From NCBI GenBank assembly GCA_002292015.1, contig DBBD01000094.1:1-16109 (forward strand): a stretch of DNA of 16,109 nt. Reading direction: 5' to 3'. Source of the DNA: Firmicutes bacterium UBA993 (GTDB taxonomy: Bacteria > Bacillota > Dethiobacteria > DTU022). The position numbers and the translations under genes were made by a program. Of this stretch, positions 15,239 through 16,109 are shown piece by piece. Position 1 is the stretch's first letter, and every line of letters begins with the position of its first letter. The notes under the pieces are model-generated. The model made no database searches, was not told the origin of the DNA, and saw only the letters and a program-made list of their open reading frames with translations.

Positions 15239-15273
15239 CAAGCAGTAAATAAAAAAATAGTTTTCAAGCAGTA
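15239..15273 (-). repeat. Direct repeats in the acuA-acs gap
   Basis: CAAGCAGTA occurs at 15239-15247 and 15265-15273, 26 bases apart start to start, with an A/T-rich tract between them. The second copy overlaps the acuA stop codon. These could be paired binding sites; no regulator is visible nearby. Confidence 0.3.
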
Positions 15274-15929
15274 CCGAGGCAGCAGCTTGTGAATTGGGTT
15301 ATCTCGGATCTGCTGATCTTATTTCCGACTCTGGCCAGCAGCATGTTACCAGGATGTTCCCTGATCTCCGGATCTACCGTTTCCCAGGTGGTAAAGTTAT
15401 ATTGTGCGAAAAAATCAAGCATGAACTGTCGGTATGCCCAGGGCGCAAGGCCGGTGTTTTTTAGATCCCAGCTATGTACAAAGTGGGCTGCCATCACAAC
15501 GTATTGCTCAAAGTAGTTAAAACCTTCATTTTTAAAGATACTGTCGAGCAGAGCTTTGCCCAAACCCATCTGACGCCAGGCGGGATCAGTCTCGATGCTA
15601 CCGAGTTCAATCAGTTTGTGGAAACAGCGGTTATACCACCATGGGTAATCCGGCTTTTGAAAAGCGACATAAGAAACGATCTTGTTGGCCAGGGAAGCAG
15701 TAAAAATCAAGCCATCAGGTTGGCTGGCAAGCCCGACTAGAGCCTGGTGCTGACGGTCCGGTTGGCGAAAACAGTATAGACCATCTGTCAGTGAGCATGA
15801 TGCAAGTTGATCGGAGTTAACCGGGCCCCTGATTTGCAGATTGCCCAAAGGAGTGCGACTGATCTTATTTATGCTGTCGTATGGCGGTTTTATTATGCGC
15901 CGATTGTCAAAGCTTTGGTAAGCCTTCAT
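15264..15929 (-). CDS. acuA: AcuA-type protein lysine acetyltransferase
   Basis: GNAT-family enzyme expected to acetylate, and so inactivate, acetyl-CoA synthetase. It matches the Bacillus AcuA pattern along its length: TPLGNLQIRGPV near residue 26; a FRQP..QHQALVGLA block near 54; KLIELGSIETDPAWRQMGLGKALL near 108-131 with the acetyl-CoA-binding QxxGxG element; a HSWDLKNTGL.PWAYR block near 152; and PEIREHPGNMLLARVG near 187-202. ATG 15929 is chosen because AGGGAG lies eight bases upstream; a GTG at 15938 falls within that region. The protein is 221 aa, close to Bacillus AcuA. acs lies 146 bases downstream on the same strand, so the enzyme and its target are probably co-transcribed. No AcuB or AcuC (deacetylase) gene is in the window. 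Confidence 0.88.
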   Translation of the reverse strand: MKAYQSFDNRRIIKPPYDSINKISRTPLGNLQIRGPVNSDQLASCSLTDGLYCFRQPDRQHQALVGLASQPDGLIFTASLANKIVSYVAFQKPDYPWWYNRCFHKLIELGSIETDPAWRQMGLGKALLDSIFKNEGFNYFEQYVVMAAHFVHSWDLKNTGLAPWAYRQFMLDFFAQYNFTTWETVDPEIREHPGNMLLARVGNKISRSEITQFTSCCLGTA

Positions 15930-15964
15930 AAACAGCACTCCCTTGTTTAGCTATTATTTCGCAT

Positions 15965-15994
15965 TATTTAGATGAAATCCTGCTTTTGTTACAA
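15965..15994 (-). promoter_or_regulatory. Candidate promoter for acuA-acs
   Basis: On the - strand: TTGTAA (15989-15994), 18-base spacer, TAAATA (15965-15970), about 36 bases upstream of the acuA ATG. It is nearly back-to-back with the promoter at 16029 on the other strand. Confidence 0.4.
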
Positions 15995-16028
15995 AACTGG
16001 TTTATAGAAATTTTGTATCTCGTTGTCC

Positions 16029-16057
16029 TTGACGGTAAGGCTATTCTATGGTAGAAT
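16029..16057 (+). promoter_or_regulatory. Strong promoter, probably of an rRNA operon
   Basis: TTGACG (16029-16034), 17-base spacer, TAGAAT (16052-16057). An A/T-rich stretch (16001-16017) lies in the position of an UP element. Together with the leader motif at the window end, it looks like an rrn promoter. Confidence 0.85.
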
Positions 16058-16094
16058 GAACGTCGCACAAAAAACGTTTTTCATAAGGATCTTC

Positions 16095-16109
16095 GTTCTT
16101 TGAAAACTG
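16095..16109 (+). other. rRNA-operon leader motif at the window edge
   Basis: GTTCTTTGAAAACTG matches the element I know from Bacillota rRNA leaders, shortly upstream of 16S rRNA and part of the leader processing/antitermination region. It is preceded by the palindrome AAAAACGTTTTT (16070-16081). A 16S rRNA gene should follow within a few hundred bases outside the window. Confidence 0.75.

Noticed and set aside
15118..15267. A signal-peptide-like N-terminal extension of acetyl-CoA synthetase
   Set aside because: The in-frame 50 codons are hydrophobic, but they are the acuA-acs gap. A strong GGGAGG precedes the ATG at 15117, which gives the normal Acs length.
1..16109. CRISPR array, insertion sequence, prophage, toxin-antitoxin or defence island
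   Set aside because: No regularly spaced repeats, transposase or integrase motifs, or recognisable defence proteins were found on either strand.

Overview
The window looks like a chromosomal segment of a Bacillota (Firmicutes) bacterium, most likely an anaerobic Clostridia relative. The evidence is a class A-type RNase P RNA, strong GG-rich Shine-Dalgarno sites, several TTG starts, a coaD / small membrane protein / YlbL-like protease cluster, an AcuA-type acetyltransferase next to acetyl-CoA synthetase, and an rRNA-operon-style leader at the right edge. A FadE-like acyl-CoA dehydrogenase and an acetyl-CoA synthetase suggest fatty-acid and acetate metabolism. The genus cannot be fixed from the sequence.

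Layout. (1) 54-3005, + strand: a YghO-like GNAT-fold protein and a fatty-acyl-AMP ligase (FAAL) form a probable operon whose upstream part lies outside the window. (2) 3108-4636, - strand: a DUF401-type multi-pass membrane protein and tRNA-Leu(CAA), each with its own promoter. (3) 4874-6652, +: a solitary long acyl-CoA dehydrogenase. (4) 6749-6940, -: rpmB, divergent from (5) 7145-9023, +: coaD, a two-helix membrane protein and a PDZ/Lon-type protease. (6) 9092-9483, +: rnpB, whose terminator lies inside the 3' end of the convergent metallo-beta-lactamase-fold gene (9483-10382, -). (7) 10572-12990, +: an orphan galactokinase, then tyrS. (8) 13171-15929, -: acuA followed by acs. (9) 16029-16109, +: a consensus promoter and leader that should drive an rRNA operon starting just past the window.

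Functional links. AcuA probably controls Acs by acetylating its conserved C-terminal lysine, so the acuA-acs unit looks like a self-contained regulated acetate-activation module. The GNAT + FAAL pair is the least ordinary part. FAALs make acyl-adenylates, usually for loading onto acyl carrier protein. The GNAT protein resembles the YghO family, which as I recall is related to the GNAT-type bacterial ceramide synthase. A lipid N-acylation role is therefore a reasonable but unproven hypothesis.

The rest is mostly housekeeping. I see no CRISPR array, transposase, phage genes, toxin-antitoxin pair or recognisable defence system. Two diverged copies of a hairpin-forming intergenic repeat (10470-10535 and 13099-13171) are the only dispersed repeats I could find. 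No gene-free stretch exceeds about 300 bases.
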